From Opisthorchis felineus (taxonomy: Eukaryota > Platyhelminthes > Trematoda > Opisthorchiida > Opisthorchiidae), in contig SJOL01004636.1 of the NCBI GenBank assembly GCA_004794785.1, forward strand, positions 49,195-113,194: a stretch of DNA of 64,000 nucleotides. Reading direction: 5' to 3'. The notes beneath the pieces are model-generated. The model was not told where the DNA came from. It worked only from the letters and a program-made list of their open reading frames with translations, and made no database searches. Positions 48,256 to 59,474 of the stretch are shown one piece after another. Within the stretch, counting starts at the first letter, position 1. Each line of letters begins with the position of its first letter. The position numbers and the translations under genes were made by a program.

Positions 48256-49180
48256 TCAGCGACCTTGAAACGAGTTTCCTTCAGTAATATTTTTCCCTTC
48301 GTTCCTATCAACTTTTGGAATTCTACTCCGCTTTCCATTTTCTTGAGTTCGTATGCTCTTCAGATGTTTACCATGGGAGTCAACGTTCTTTTGTCTAAAC
48401 GTATATTGTTATGCACTATTCTAACGCAACAGCGTGGATTTTTCACGCTTCATTGCCTATTGCGCTTTTACCGAATTTGATGTTTATGAATCGGACAGTG
48501 GGTCTATGGTTACGGGTCCACTCTTCCCCTGTAAACCAATTTTGTGAATATGACGAAAAGGTAAGGAGCATAGAATGCGAAATCATCTCATATGCGATGA
48601 GCTTTCGGCTTTAAGCTCATTAAAGTGTAGAACAAGACTGCACGGATGCAGGAATTAACGATCCGTCAAATACTTTTCGATGACAAACAGACCCGAGCAA
48701 GGTGCTACAGGAGAAAGATGATCGCTTTTGCCAGTAAACTGCGTGGATTGGAAAAGACAAAACTCAAGGTGCGATGGGTGAGTGATTCATGATGATGAGC
48801 ATTTCGAATTCGCTTCCGTCCACTACACTACACGTACAATGCTGTCAGTCTTTTTTTCCGGTAGCTGAGAAAACGCAGATTTCAACAATACATGTGTCGT
48901 TCTGGCTAGGGTGCAGTCTTACGGAAGCAACCACTCAACAGAGGCAGAATCTGACAACACGCGGACTGCTGGTGAATAACCTGATTAGTAAGATCACAGC
49001 CTGCTATATCCATTCACGCGAGGTAGACCGATGTGCCTTCATCGAATCAATTACGAGATTAAGGGATCGTAGCCACAAGAAGGCGAAGGGGCGATTCCCC
49101 AACAGAGGATAAAATAAAACGATTTCAAATACACAAATCCACGACGACAGCGATAGTGAGGGTTAAAAATATCCACTAAC
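48256..49180. other. FIG4 intron 4, 5' part
   Basis: Intron sequence without a recognised element. Donor GTTAGT lies at 49180-49175. Confidence 0.5.
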
Positions 49181-49480
49181 CTCATTGGCCACATCACCAA
49201 CCAGATTAGAACCACGTTTTAGGAAACGGGGTCCCGCAAAGTGACGACTGCGGCGGCCAATCAGAGTAACATACAACGGCGTTCCACAGGCCGCCAGAGC
49301 AGCTTGGCTGACAGTTCCGTGGTAAAGCAAGGTAAACCAGTCAGGCTGAAGATCTTGACTAGAGTGATCTGGACGGAAACGTGGGGGAATAAGGCGCCAG
49401 TTCCACACAAATCGATCGTTTGGCATTGGTTTCACAGCCCAAACGTCGTCATCTGATCCAGGAGTTTGATCATTGAAAAC
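49181..49480 (-). CDS. FIG4: FIG4 exon 4
   Basis: Acceptor GCGCTAG before 49480; donor GTTAGT at 49180-49175. 100 codons in phase 0 from VFNDQTPGSDDD through RFVWNWRLIPP, DWFTLLYHGTVSQAALAACG and TPLYVTLIGRRSRHFAGPRF, to LKRGSNLVGDVANE. The last part is nearly identical in pattern to animal FIG4 ([21 protein letters not shown]...GDVANEVETEQ), which continues into exon 5. Confidence 0.95.
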
Positions 49481-50374
49481 CTAGCGCATGGAACGAGTGA
49501 ACAGACAGGGTCTAACAAAAACGGAGAAATCATATTACGAGTCCCCTAGAAGAAATGATGTTGTCTGAATCCATGAGGTTTCGTTTGCGCTCAGAGATAA
49601 CCCCTCGGATAGCAACATCGAGTGACGATTTGAGGCACACTGGATTACACATCCAGTCTACATTTACCAAACGTCCTTTCCTAAGTGTTGTAATACTGTA
49701 CACAGTAATCCCGCTGAAAAAAAACATAAAAAGGAAAGTTGTCGCCCCGGAGGTTACCGTGATCCAGTGAGAGAAAAGATGAAGGCGAACTCTTCAGGGA
49801 AGTGTTTTCTCTTCGAGGTACTAAATTCTGTACAATATACAGCATCCATCAGTTTACCATAACCATTTATCGCCGTTATTGCAGGATGCAGAGGCTCTGT
49901 ATGCACATCAGTCCGATAGGGCTTGCCCGACACACGCGTCTGCTTCAACATGATGGAAATGTATGAAACCACATAAAACTGAGACCAAGTACACGGCTGT
50001 CTTCCTCTAATAAAAAAGATCACGCGAAGGGGACCACAAAATATGCCACCTTACTGAGGGGGCGTAAAAGTTACAGAAAGGCCCATGGAACCAACAGAAC
50101 ATGTACATTCTGATGGCGGTTGTTTCAGAGTGAGACAACTGTCTGACATTCACTCAGGCGACGCTATAAAAAGTGTACTGAAAGATCAGCTAAAAAATGC
50201 CAAATTACAGGACACTAGAACGCCGCAGTGAGGAACGAGACAGAGTTGGGCAATCCAGCTGGAGAAAAAGCAATAGGCTGACATAGTGAGAGCCCTAGAA
50301 CTTGAAAGAGAATGCAACAAAGGAGAACACGGTTTATTGAAATCAGTATCGGCGTATCATCATAAAGGAAACAA

Positions 50375-50445
50375 CTCACAAGGTTGCTGAAAACTCTTCG
50401 ACAGCCCACGACCGGTTCCGCTCCATCACTTCATCCCCTTGAACT
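50375..50445 (-). repeat. Hammerhead-repeat family copy 10, fragment
   Basis: The plus strand CAAGGTTGCTGAAAACTCTT, CGACAGCCCACGACCGGTTCC is the ribozyme 3' half and downstream junction. Helix III ACCGGT is intact but the GAAA box is altered to GGAA and the CTGATGAG side is not recognisable. Confidence 0.75.
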
Positions 50446-51155
50446 CACACAAGTTACAGTTGCACTTGTCGCATGCATATGGTTATAGCAACAAGCGAAG
50501 CATCAGTTTCCACGCGTTAGAATAGGAAATAAAAAGATTGTGCATGGAAGCCTCATTATCCGGCTGCAATTGATGCTGATCTTCGTTTCTTGCAACGTCG
50601 AATCACGCGGTATTTTGAGACCAAAACGAGGAATTGAAATTTAGCCAGCGGCTTTAAGTTGAACCCATCTGAGGATGGCGAACAACAACAACAAGGCAAT
50701 CAGTTATCTCGGACTGTACTAAAGCCTTAAATCCTGTGTAAGCGCCACGACTTTGCACACATCCATTTATTCTTTACTTCCGCTTCAACTAGCCATTGTC
50801 CGTTTGCTGAGGTTTGGTCGCAAACTTAGTGAAAATCTATCCTCCCAGCAACGAAAGGAAATGGGTCCGGGCTTTAAGAAGGAATCTTGTGCTTTTAAAC
50901 TTACAGTGGATGAGGTTGAATTTATGACATTAGTTTCGCATACATGTGAGTTTATATTATTGGTGTGCCAGCAGAAACCAGTCCACGTACACGCCACCTG
51001 CGCGCCACCATGGCTTGAAGAGCACTTGTCAATCATGCCCAGGACTAAATGATCCCCACTCCATGGGATGTGCAACCACTCCATTCATATTATCAAATTA
51101 GAGTCTTCTGATCGGCAACACACAATTCTGAATATTGAAAGGATAATTCACTCAC

Positions 51156-51476
51156 CGGCTTCAGGTTATACTGAAGTGTATGAGATAAGTCGTAAGTGCG
51201 ACTGAAGTAAAAGTTGTCCGCCAAATCGACGCTGTTGAATAACTTCAAGTATCGCATTTCATCGGCCATCAGGCGATTTGAATTGGTCGCCTGGTTGTAT
51301 TGTTGTAAGAACCGCCGAGAACTTTCACAGGGTGATATCGATGGCAAGTTGCTCAGATCATCTTGAGATATAAGAGAAGCCGTTCTACTTCTGGCCGTGG
51401 AAGAAGCAGTGTGTGAGGAGCTGGCGTCCGAAACTAAGTCATTTCCGGGGATGTAGATAAGTGAAGTGTCTTCAAC
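51156..51476 (-). CDS. FIG4: FIG4 exon 3
   Basis: Acceptor CTCACCAAG before 51476; donor GTGAGT at 51155-51150. 107 codons, phase 0. [13 protein letters not shown] joins exon 2's KIFK to restore KVEDTxxIYIPND. Then comes a fluke-specific Ser/Thr/Arg-rich insertion of about 45 residues ([16 protein letters not shown]...), then [20 protein letters not shown] and [20 protein letters not shown], a core SAC stretch. Confidence 0.95.
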
Positions 51477-52012
51477 CTTGGTGAGAAAGGATGATAAGTT
51501 AACAAGTTCAGCAAAGTTGATCTAGGACAAACTTTATACACTATAAAGATAGTCCTAAAAACTGATGTTGCAAGTCCATGAAATTTTGCACAAAATCGTA
51601 TGTCTTCAGTGATAAAGCGTCCGGAAAGGATGGGTAGATCTATGAGGAACATGGACATAGATGTACACAAGGCAGCAGGGTTTCCGGGTCTAGTAAATAA
51701 CAATCTCATGCATGTTGTAAGCTTCAGGGGTAATCACCGGGGTGATCAGTACGTTGCTGTTCGAATAAGCCACCAATTCCAAGCAGCAGATCCATCAACA
51801 CATTAGCTATCAGATGTGAATAAAACTTCGTGAAACGACGATCCATCTCGTGTGATTGTGTAAACATGCAAAAAAAGAAGCTAAACCGCATAGTAGCTCA
51901 AGCACAAATGAGGGTCAAGAATAACGGCGTTTAAAACCGGACAAACCGGTGGTGTCTGACAAAACCAAGACAACAGAGTTCGGATTTCCCTGGTGTGACA
52001 CTATCTTCGATG

Positions 52013-52054
52013 GCACACTACCGATTTCTGTCTTTTTGAGATCAACAGGTAGGC
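52013..52054 (-). ncRNA. Hammerhead ribozyme relic, diverged copy
   Basis: Minus strand: GCCTAC, CTGTTGAT, CTCAAAAAGA, CAGAAATCGGTA, GTGTGC. The GAAA box and helix I arms remain but CTGATGAG is mutated and the cleavage-site C reads A. Flanks (ACGCCTACC, ATCGAAG) fit the family only weakly. Confidence 0.45.
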
Positions 52055-52160
52055 GTACTGATAAATGCCGGATTCAATTAAGCCTCGTGTAATTTGCAGA
52101 TGATTATTTAGCCCCACGGACGGGGAATAAAATATTCGAGCGAAACTATGGTCTGCTCAC

Positions 52161-52523
52161 CTTAAATATTTTATGTTCTCCAATTTGGGCGACGATACGG
52201 CATTTGGTAATCAAAATCAAGTAATAACCGCGCAAAAACCGGATGACACCGGCAACGCCGTGACATTTGGTGGACAAGAAGAGAGAACGCTCGGCGGTAC
52301 CTGAGGTAAGCCCGGAAGCAACAGACTGTTGCATTTCTCGAGGGTTATGAGTAGGTGATAAAGAAGAGGGATCGATGGCAGTAATTTCAGAAGCATTGGC
52401 ATTAACGACGGTCGGACTAGCACTCGGTGGTTTTCGACGGAAAAGTCCACCTAGTCGGGGCCATTTGCCAGATCCAGCTTCAATAGAACGCATGTCATCT
52501 CTCTTGAAGCCAGTTTGCGGGCG
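52161..52523 (-). CDS. FIG4: FIG4 exon 2
   Basis: Acceptor CTTCTTCCTTGCTAG before 52523; donor GTGAGC at 52160-52155. 121 codons, phase 0. It starts RPQTGFKRDDMRSIEAGSGK, contains a low-complexity stretch rich in Ser, Ala and Asn, and ends KCHGVAGVIRFLRGYYLILI, TKCRIVAQIGEHKIFK, matching the SAC N-terminal motif [33 protein letters not shown]. Confidence 0.92.
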
Positions 52524-53216
52524 CTAGCAAGGAAGAAGACGAAATGTTGGTTCATACAGTTGGTATACAGAATCGTTTGCAAGGATAGAGTGATAGGCTC
52601 TAAAAAATGCAATATTGAATCCATGGATGAGAACGGGTGAATCGAACGTCCAGACCAATTTAGAATGCAGAAAAATCCACTCAAATGATAGGTAAGAAAG
52701 ATCGATTTAGCTCCCGAAATGCTCGGCTACAAAAGGCGTGTGTCTTCGACAGATGTTATTCGGAAGGAGAATCCTCTTCTGTCCTGAAATCATCGGATGA
52801 AATATAAAAGCTCTGCATAACTGAGCTCTTTGGAAACTCAACGCAACTTTTCTCTATCACTTCAAGTACACATACTGTTGAGTATAAAAGTCAATAACCA
52901 GTTCGGTTAAAATATTTGGTTGGTGGCGAACAGACTGGATCTTGTGTGAAACACTTAGCACAACTGAAGCATGATAGGAGAACACTTTGTTTATCGAGGT
53001 GTATTACTAGACACTAGGCAACCGCTGGTGACAGTCTTCAGTTCACACTGAGCTGTAACCCAGAGTGATCTCATCACGGGCTCAAGGGGCCATTGAATTT
53101 ACAGTTTAATTGCACCCTCCAATTCACAACAATGTGTCGACTAGTATGAATCCAATGATGCCACTTTAATTGTTCAAGTGGATACACTGGACTTGGACAT
53201 CACCATCAGCACCTAC

Positions 53217-53498
53217 GCGACTGGCTGCCTGGATGATATGCAGAAGCCGAGCGACATCCGATTTCGTATAGATGTGCGTATCGGCAGTGATACTCAAGCG
53301 CCATAGGCGGTCGAACAACGATTCAGCTTCAATGGTGGCTGTTGTATCGGATTCTGAAGCGACCAGAGGCACCGGAGCACGAGCAATTTTCAGCACACGA
53401 AATTGTTCCTCAGCCAGATCCGAGCCGACCAAGTAGAAATGCGTTGGAGTCTCGTACACGCTAATCGTTTGCATCCAATTGATATAGGGAAACTCCAT
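53217..53498 (-). CDS. FIG4: FIG4 exon 1 (first coding exon)
   Basis: Start ATG at 53498-53496: an in-frame TGA lies upstream at 53525-53523 and the resulting N-terminus (MEFPYINWMQTISVYETPTH, FYLVGSDLAEEQFRVLKIAR) has the length and pattern of animal FIG4 (...[29 protein letters not shown]). A splice acceptor CGTTGCAG at about 53529 suggests an upstream 5' UTR exon. Donor GTAGGT at 53216-53211; 94 codons. About 25 residues are inserted before DTHIYTKSDVARLL. Confidence 0.9.
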
Positions 53499-53529
53499 TT
53501 CCAAACGGTATGAGTGTGGACGTCAAATC

Positions 53530-55725
53530 TGCAACGAAAATTTAAACAAAATTAGAGAGGAATAAAAAAGATCACGAGCATAGACCACCTAGGGCTTGGG
53601 TTTGCGACACGCTACAAGTAGCCTTTAAAATGAGAACGAAAAAACAAAGAAGCACAACCATACGAAATAGGAACAGTAGAGATCGTGCAAACGGACGATG
53701 AGCACAAAAAGTAAGAGAACATGAGGGTTGGAGAGGATTGAAAAAGGTCACAGAGCAGGGAAAAAGCGGATAAGGGGGTGCGAATCGGCTAGATCAAGCA
53801 GCAAGCATTATGGGGAGCGGCAGGTTGAGCCATCTGTGAGCAAATGTAGCAAACACGAGTCTGTGTTAAACTCTACACTAGGTCGCTCTAGTTTAGGCTC
53901 AAAATATACTCCCACTGGAACTGGGACACCCTAGAGAATCTTCTAACCAATGTTCCAGACAAACGACAATATTTGACAGTGAAAGCTAGTCAAAATTAGT
54001 ACTATTGACTTTCGGTTTCCATGCGTGCACTCAGGGAACAATACAGCATTAGCCTGATCGAAATCCAGAACGTCGACAACTGAACAAAGTCCAACGCAAA
54101 CATCGAGTCGATCGTTAACAGTACATTGGAGAACGTCATGGAGAGTTCAGAAGAGGCCAATTACCATTCGCAAGTTATTTCACTAGGGGGTAACTTTAGC
54201 ATATGACTTCAATTTTGAGCACTTAGGAAGCCAAACAATCAGCATAGAACTATGATGTCAAGGCCCGCAACGAGTATTCGGAATACCAGAATTGTGCGTT
54301 TGTTGCATGTTGACATCGCAACAGCAGGTGATGGGTGACGCCTATGTGACGTTCCAGCAAGTGCTTCAAATTTATTACTCGGATAAGAGGTGAGTCGTAA
54401 AGACAGCAATGATCAAAGTTTCGAGCATAAAAATTCACGTATAGTAGTGTAGTTGAAGGAAGAATAGATTATCTATGGGGCTACCCTTTTACAAAAACCT
54501 TGGAGTTTGAAAAAGTAAATTCCGCAAGAAGAATTTAGAAGCGAAAATGAGCGGTAAGGACAGGAACACTGGTCCTAATGCAAAGGTGGAATTAAGCAAC
54601 CCTCTCACAGAGGACACCACGGGGGAAGTGGCATTTTAGCCTCCCTCCGGAGAGACAGAGAGAGAGTGACATCGAACCATAGCTGACAAAAAGTGATCTT
54701 TTCGGAGAAGCAAGAGTTACTTCGTGTCACCTGTGAGAGGAATGGTCTGTGAGCACCAGCCAGACATTTCAAAATACAGGTACCCACGTGCGCCCTGGGG
54801 CGTGATTCCACAGAATCAAGAGAGAAACAAGAAGAGTGGTGGTGTAGGAAGTTGCCGACTAGGACAATCTGATGGAACTGGTGAGTGAGTAGCTGAAATC
54901 TGAAGCATTTGGAGAACTTGTTAAACTCATGTAAGGCGCTAGAATATGAACAATAATTTACACTGAAACTCATAATAGGAGGCAATCCCCGAGTCCTGAT
55001 AGTGTCAGTTCAGTTAGTGCGTACGCAAAGGGAGGTATGGACCCGTGTAATTCTCAGTATAAATGACCAGAGACGCGTACGATCACTTGTGTAGCCTACC
55101 AAGATGACACTGAGTAAACCCACCAGCTGAGTACCACAAAGAAGTCGCTGTCACTTGCTTCAGCTAGATTCTTGGTATACTGCATATACACCATATATCC
55201 AATGTCCTGTTGAATATGCTACAAAATGTTTGTACTGATCACCAGTGACAAACAACCTTACAAGTTAATGCAACCCTCCTTTAAGGTGCAACGGCGTACC
55301 GAACAGTCCAAACCCGATCTAGGTTACTTTACGCTATTTCAACACCGATGTGTTGCAAGGAATGCGAAAAGCGTCCATCTAGAATCACTTAACAATACAA
55401 GTAGTGGTTCTACCACAGTGTAATGGAATCTGGGTTTAGGCACTAACGAAGGACCTACGGCTTCACGATGAAAGTCCGCAAATTATGGACACATTTGGAA
55501 ACCTACAGAGGGAAAACAATCGAACGAACAAAAAGCTGACTTCAACCAACCCACCCGTTTTACCATCCACGGTGCTCGGCCTGAAAAGGACAATTACAGC
55601 AGCGACGCAAGGAATGATTAGCAGGGTCGAATGATGACCTCAGGCAAATGAATAGCCACACGCAAAGAACAGTTCCATAAAGAGAAGATAAGGATCAGGT
55701 TGATCCGCTAATTACAACACGCGTG
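53530..55725. other. Intergenic between FIG4 and the GPCR
   Basis: Divergent 5' flanks of the two genes. No repeat or coding motif recognised; a 5' UTR exon and promoter of FIG4 should lie here. Confidence 0.45.
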
Positions 55726-55732
55726 GGAGCTG

Positions 55733-55740
55733 TATAAAAG
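55733..55740 (+). promoter_or_regulatory. TATA box upstream of the GPCR
   Basis: TATAAAAG ends 33 bp before the start codon at 55774. With the usual 25-30 bp offset this places transcription start near 55763 and gives a very short leader. Flanking sequence is GC-richer than the surroundings. Confidence 0.55.
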
Positions 55741-55773
55741 CCCACCCAACCAAACAAAACGGAGACTCCAAAA

Positions 55774-56955
55774 ATGAGCGGATACTTGGAACTTCAGAGG
55801 AACTATTCATTCTACGACACACCATATGATATGCTTGTGCAGTGTGAAGAAGTACGACAAGGTCTTCCTGATGCCAGTATGGCCACCTGCGTTTCGTCCA
55901 CTATCCTAGGCATCTATTCTGGATACCTCCTGCCATTCGTATGCACATTTGGCTTCCTGGCGAATGTGTGGACTGCAGTTCTGTTTCTTCTCGGATTTCG
56001 ACGACCCACTCGACAGCTTGTCTACCTGGCATTTTTGGCAATAGCTAACGCAGCGATCCATGTGTTATGGGGCTGGTTGTGGCTTTTTCCAGCAAAAGGA
56101 CTTCCATTTATGACCGGAGCTCGTCTTTATTATTTCACGTTTTCCCAGTCTCAAGAAGCTTGTCGTCTGCACCGCTTCGCCTATTCCTTCGGTTCCACTT
56201 TGAGTGCGAACCTCCTGTTGTTGGCAGCGAGCGATAGGTTTATGTGCACCTATTGGCCGACAAAAATGCTCCGTTTCCAAAGGCGACACGCCTACTACGC
56301 CGTAATTGCTGTCACTGTCTTCAGTGGAGTAATGATGTTGCCACTGGGCATATGCGTTGAGTGGGTGACAATCGGGGGGAAAGTGTGGTGTTGGATTGAC
56401 AATGACTATAGTGGAGTTGATGTCTATCATGCACTGTTCTCAAATGCATGTGTGATTCAACCACTGTGCACAGGTGTGTTGAATATTTGTTTTCTAGTGA
56501 AGATCAGAAAACTGCTGCACAAACGAGCCCAGCTAGCTTCATCCATTGGCTCAAAGGGTCGACGGGAGTTAGCCGCATCCGAAACTCTAGTAGTAATCAC
56601 ACTGGTTACATTGTGCACGGCGCTGCCACAAAGTGCTGCCTACAACGCGGCATTTGTCCTTTCCCGCAGACCGAACACGCAGGAGCAAACATCATTGGCA
56701 TTCAATATTTCCGACATAATGTGGTGTGTCATGCTCACACAGACCGCTTGTAACATTGTTGTCTACCTGGTGCGGATGAGTGCTTTCCGAAAGATGTCCC
56801 TTAGCGTGATCAAATGTCAGGGATTTCGAAGAAGGGCGATCGAGGGGACTAATGACCAAGACAAAACCTTGCAAGTAAATATGACCACGCAACGCTCAAA
56901 TCCAGAAAATACAACAACTGCAGGTGCTGCAACTTTTAGGATCGGAAGCGACTAA
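55774..56955 (+). CDS. Rhodopsin-like (class A) GPCR, single exon
   Basis: 393 residues with seven hydrophobic helices: TM1 about 45-73, TM2 82-105, TM3 130-153, TM4 173-193, TM5 218-243, TM6 269-292, TM7 310-334. Class A marks: Asn64 in TM1 (FLANV), Cys130 at the top of TM3 and Cys206 in loop 2 for the conserved disulfide, an SDRF box (153-156) in place of DRY, Pro230 in TM5, and NIVVY (327-331) for NPxxY. TM2 lacks the usual Asp and TM6 has CTALP where CWxP is expected. The N-terminus has a glycosylation sequon NYS at 10-12. An intronless, flatworm-specific rhodopsin-like orphan group (PROF1) has been described and fits this shape, so the ligand may be a neuropeptide; this is inference. Uninterrupted frame, first ATG, TATA box at 55733. 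Confidence 0.88.
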   Translation: MSGYLELQRNYSFYDTPYDMLVQCEEVRQGLPDASMATCVSSTILGIYSGYLLPFVCTFGFLANVWTAVLFLLGFRRPTRQLVYLAFLAIANAAIHVLWGWLWLFPAKGLPFMTGARLYYFTFSQSQEACRLHRFAYSFGSTLSANLLLLAASDRFMCTYWPTKMLRFQRRHAYYAVIAVTVFSGVMMLPLGICVEWVTIGGKVWCWIDNDYSGVDVYHALFSNACVIQPLCTGVLNICFLVKIRKLLHKRAQLASSIGSKGRRELAASETLVVITLVTLCTALPQSAAYNAAFVLSRRPNTQEQTSLAFNISDIMWCVMLTQTACNIVVYLVRMSAFRKMSLSVIKCQGFRRRAIEGTNDQDKTLQVNMTTQRSNPENTTTAGAATFRIGSD

Positions 56956-56999
56956 ATACCGATTGTATTTAGTGACATGCTTTGTTTTTGTGCTGTATA

Positions 57000-59105
57000 C
57001 TTAACCGTATAAGAATGCTTGACACTATTTCACTCGTTTCAGTGGACTTAATACAGTCTCGAAACAGACTTATAGTGGTTCTTCCAAAAGGGACCTTACC
57101 CCTGAAGAGACCACTTCGTTCGGTCACCAATCGAGGTGACATCATCAGTACGTTGTTAGGGAGCGCAGTGTTGCGTAGCGATGGGTTGGTGGTTTTGCCA
57201 ACCCACAACCACAACGTTTGCAACTGAATTGACCAGTTCAGCGAAAAAGCCAACAACCATGACTGAGCAGGTTGTTTCAAGAAATGCTGTGAATCGTATT
57301 GCTGAGTTAAAAAGTAGCATTAAGTTGTATTTCAAAATGCAAGAAAAATGTGCGCACCTGCTGAACTTTAACAGTAATGTGCGAAGGTAAACGAAACTTT
57401 TTTGAAGGGCATTTTATGCCACCTTTACAAAACGCAGTTAAAATTTCATTTAGATTTTACTTGACTGACAGGGGGATATGTCATACAACTCCTAGTTTCG
57501 ATTATTTATACTGGAGCGATGAAATTTGCAAGTGGTAAGTGAAACTAACAGCTCTGAAGGTTTTCGACCAGGTAGGTGAACCAGGTATTCGGAACTTGAA
57601 AACGACTCACAGAATTGCTCGGAGAGGAAGGTTATTGCTGCCTTCCTAAATTTACTGAAATACGAAATACGTGGACGAATCACTTTCATCTTCGTCACCT
57701 TTATCGGCAACACTACAATGACACTAGTCACTAGTTCTTAGCTGTGCCGCAAAAGAATAATCAACTGGAAGAGTGGGTGATGATGTGTGAGATGTCAATG
57801 AATACAGATCGGGGTGTCATCCGGATCAGAGTTCCATTTGTCCATGTATGCAACAAGTACGGCACCCAGGCCGAAATCGTGCGGCGGTGGTCAGTGTTGT
57901 GAGGTTAATTTTTTGGCATGACTTGTGATCGCGTGATAGCTAGGACACTGCCGAGGTGCACAACCTGAGCACCTGGATCCCCTGCTAAAGAATTTGGCCT
58001 AAATGATAAACCGCAGGGCAACAGTGGTTGGGATAAGATTACTAGAGCAGTCTAAATTTTATGGAAGAAGTCATAGTACATATTCCGTCTTCAATCTGAC
58101 GGACCAGAAGGCTGTATTTGTTAAACCCAAACTGTGTCGCAATACACCCCTAGTGACGAAATTCCAGAGGCATTTTAAATACTTTTCTGACCGTTTCGCA
58201 GACTAATCGTTTGGTAGGTGATTTGCTTCCTTAAAATTCATCCCATTACTCTTGAGCTGCAACAATTATTAAAATCGCCGTTTTCGATTTCTTCTGCAGG
58301 TTACACCAGAGACTCGATTTCGATATCAGTAGCCACTAAAACAAAACTATCTAAACAGAAATCAAATTCCGATGATTTTAGCATTCGATGGGACGATAAA
58401 CAGTTGATGATTGAGCAAGATTTACTGAGATTGTCTCTCACTTTCAGTCACTCAAATGTAACAATGCAAAATTGGTCCGTGCAAACAACCAGTACGCGCT
58501 CGAATCCTATCAGACCCCAGGCCGTTTATGCCGGACTATGCTGTATTTCGTCAGCTTGCTGGAAAGATAACTTCTGTTAGATCAGGTTGCATGGAACCCG
58601 GGAGAAAATGAAGGCTCTGCTTTGGCACCGAGGTTCTTGCCAGATGGAGTATAAGGCAGCAAAGATTCCGCTAACCAGGAGAATATCCATTGGTTTCTGC
58701 ATCATTCATAGTAAGGAAACACGTTTGCTCTTGTCATGGCCCTCACCTAGGTGGCGACACGAGCTTCTGGTTTATTAGATTTTGAAATCTGAGTTACCCC
58801 TTGCTCCCCTTAAATTCAAGGTCTCCGTGTATTTTCAGAACAACTTTTATCCACAACTTTTATTCTGTTCGGTATCGTATTGCACAGGAGATAAAACCCA
58901 ATAGTTCCATCCCTATTTATCTCAGTCAAGGAATGAAGGCGGTAACACTTCACTCGAAGTAGTCCGTATGCTTGCCACACTGTATTTATCATAGATGCTG
59001 CAATCAGTTATATTTTCTGAGTGTGAAAGCTAAGTACGTGCTCAGCAGTCAGCAGTAGAAAAACCAGCTGCAAACTACTTAACTTGTTTTCTTGACTAGA
59101 CAATG
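57000..59105. other. Intergenic, nothing recognised
   Basis: 3' flank of the GPCR and intergenic DNA; no gene or repeat supported. Confidence 0.4.
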
Positions 59106-59107
59106 CT

Positions 59108-59470
59108 CGTATTGTTGATAAAAACTCTTCGACAGCCCACACAGACAGTTCAAGTTAGTATATTTCCCCAGTTGCGTACAATTTGTTGTTCAAGTAGAAC
59201 GCAAGTTTTACGGAAACTCGGGAACTACGTCAACCTGATTAGTCTCAAGAACGGCGAAACCGATGGCGGACTGTCGAGGAGTTTTCGGCAATTTTATGAG
59301 CGGCCTGTTCTGTCAAGAAAATATACTTCGACATCTCGAATATCGCATCAACTAAAATATGTGCAACACAATCAGTTGAACAGGAAAATCACAAGAAGGA
59401 TATTATAAAGCGATTTAATTGAGTCTCCCGTTAACTCCCACTTAATTTACGAATGAGTGTATTTACTGAA
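59108..59470 (+). repeat. Hammerhead-repeat family copy 11, permuted unit
   Basis: Begins with a short minus-sense piece (AAAACTCTTCGACAGCCCAC), then plus sense: CAATTTGTTGTTCAAGTAGA, TTACGGAAACTCGGGAAC, the ribozyme at 59229-59271, GAGGAGTTTTCGGCAA, ATCTCGAATATCGCATCAAC, GTCTCCCGTTAAC and CGAATGAGTGTATTTACTG. In other copies GAGTGTATTT directly precedes the CAATTTGTGTTCAAG block, so this copy is a circular permutation of the unit, about 300 bp long. Confidence 0.75.
59229..59271 (+). ncRNA. Hammerhead ribozyme relic, copy 11
   Basis: GTCAAC, CTGATTAG, TCTCAAGAAC, GGCGAAACCGATGGCGGAC. GAAA is intact, CTGATGAG has one core change (G8 to T) and the GGTC cleavage site reads GATG. Inactive but clearly related. 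Confidence 0.65.
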
Positions 59471-59474
59471 TTTT

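Larger units (their letters stand above)
21071..53498 (-). other. FIG4: FIG4/Sac3 polyphosphoinositide phosphatase gene, overall span
   Basis: Minus-strand gene of at least 32 kb. FIG4 removes the 5-phosphate of PI(3,5)P2 (and acts on PI3P-type lipids) on late endosomes and lysosomes, in a complex with the kinase PIKfyve and the scaffold VAC14. Twelve coding exons were placed by their match to the animal FIG4 protein and by GT..AG junctions with consistent phase. They encode about 1,080 residues, compared with about 907 in human, the excess being low-complexity insertions. The first eight exons cover the SAC domain, including the CX5RT catalytic motif. Two gaps remain: about 20 residues between the seventh and eighth exons, and the last exon downstream of 21071. 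The introns range from 0.7 to 6.5 kb and are full of transposon relics. Confidence 0.9.
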
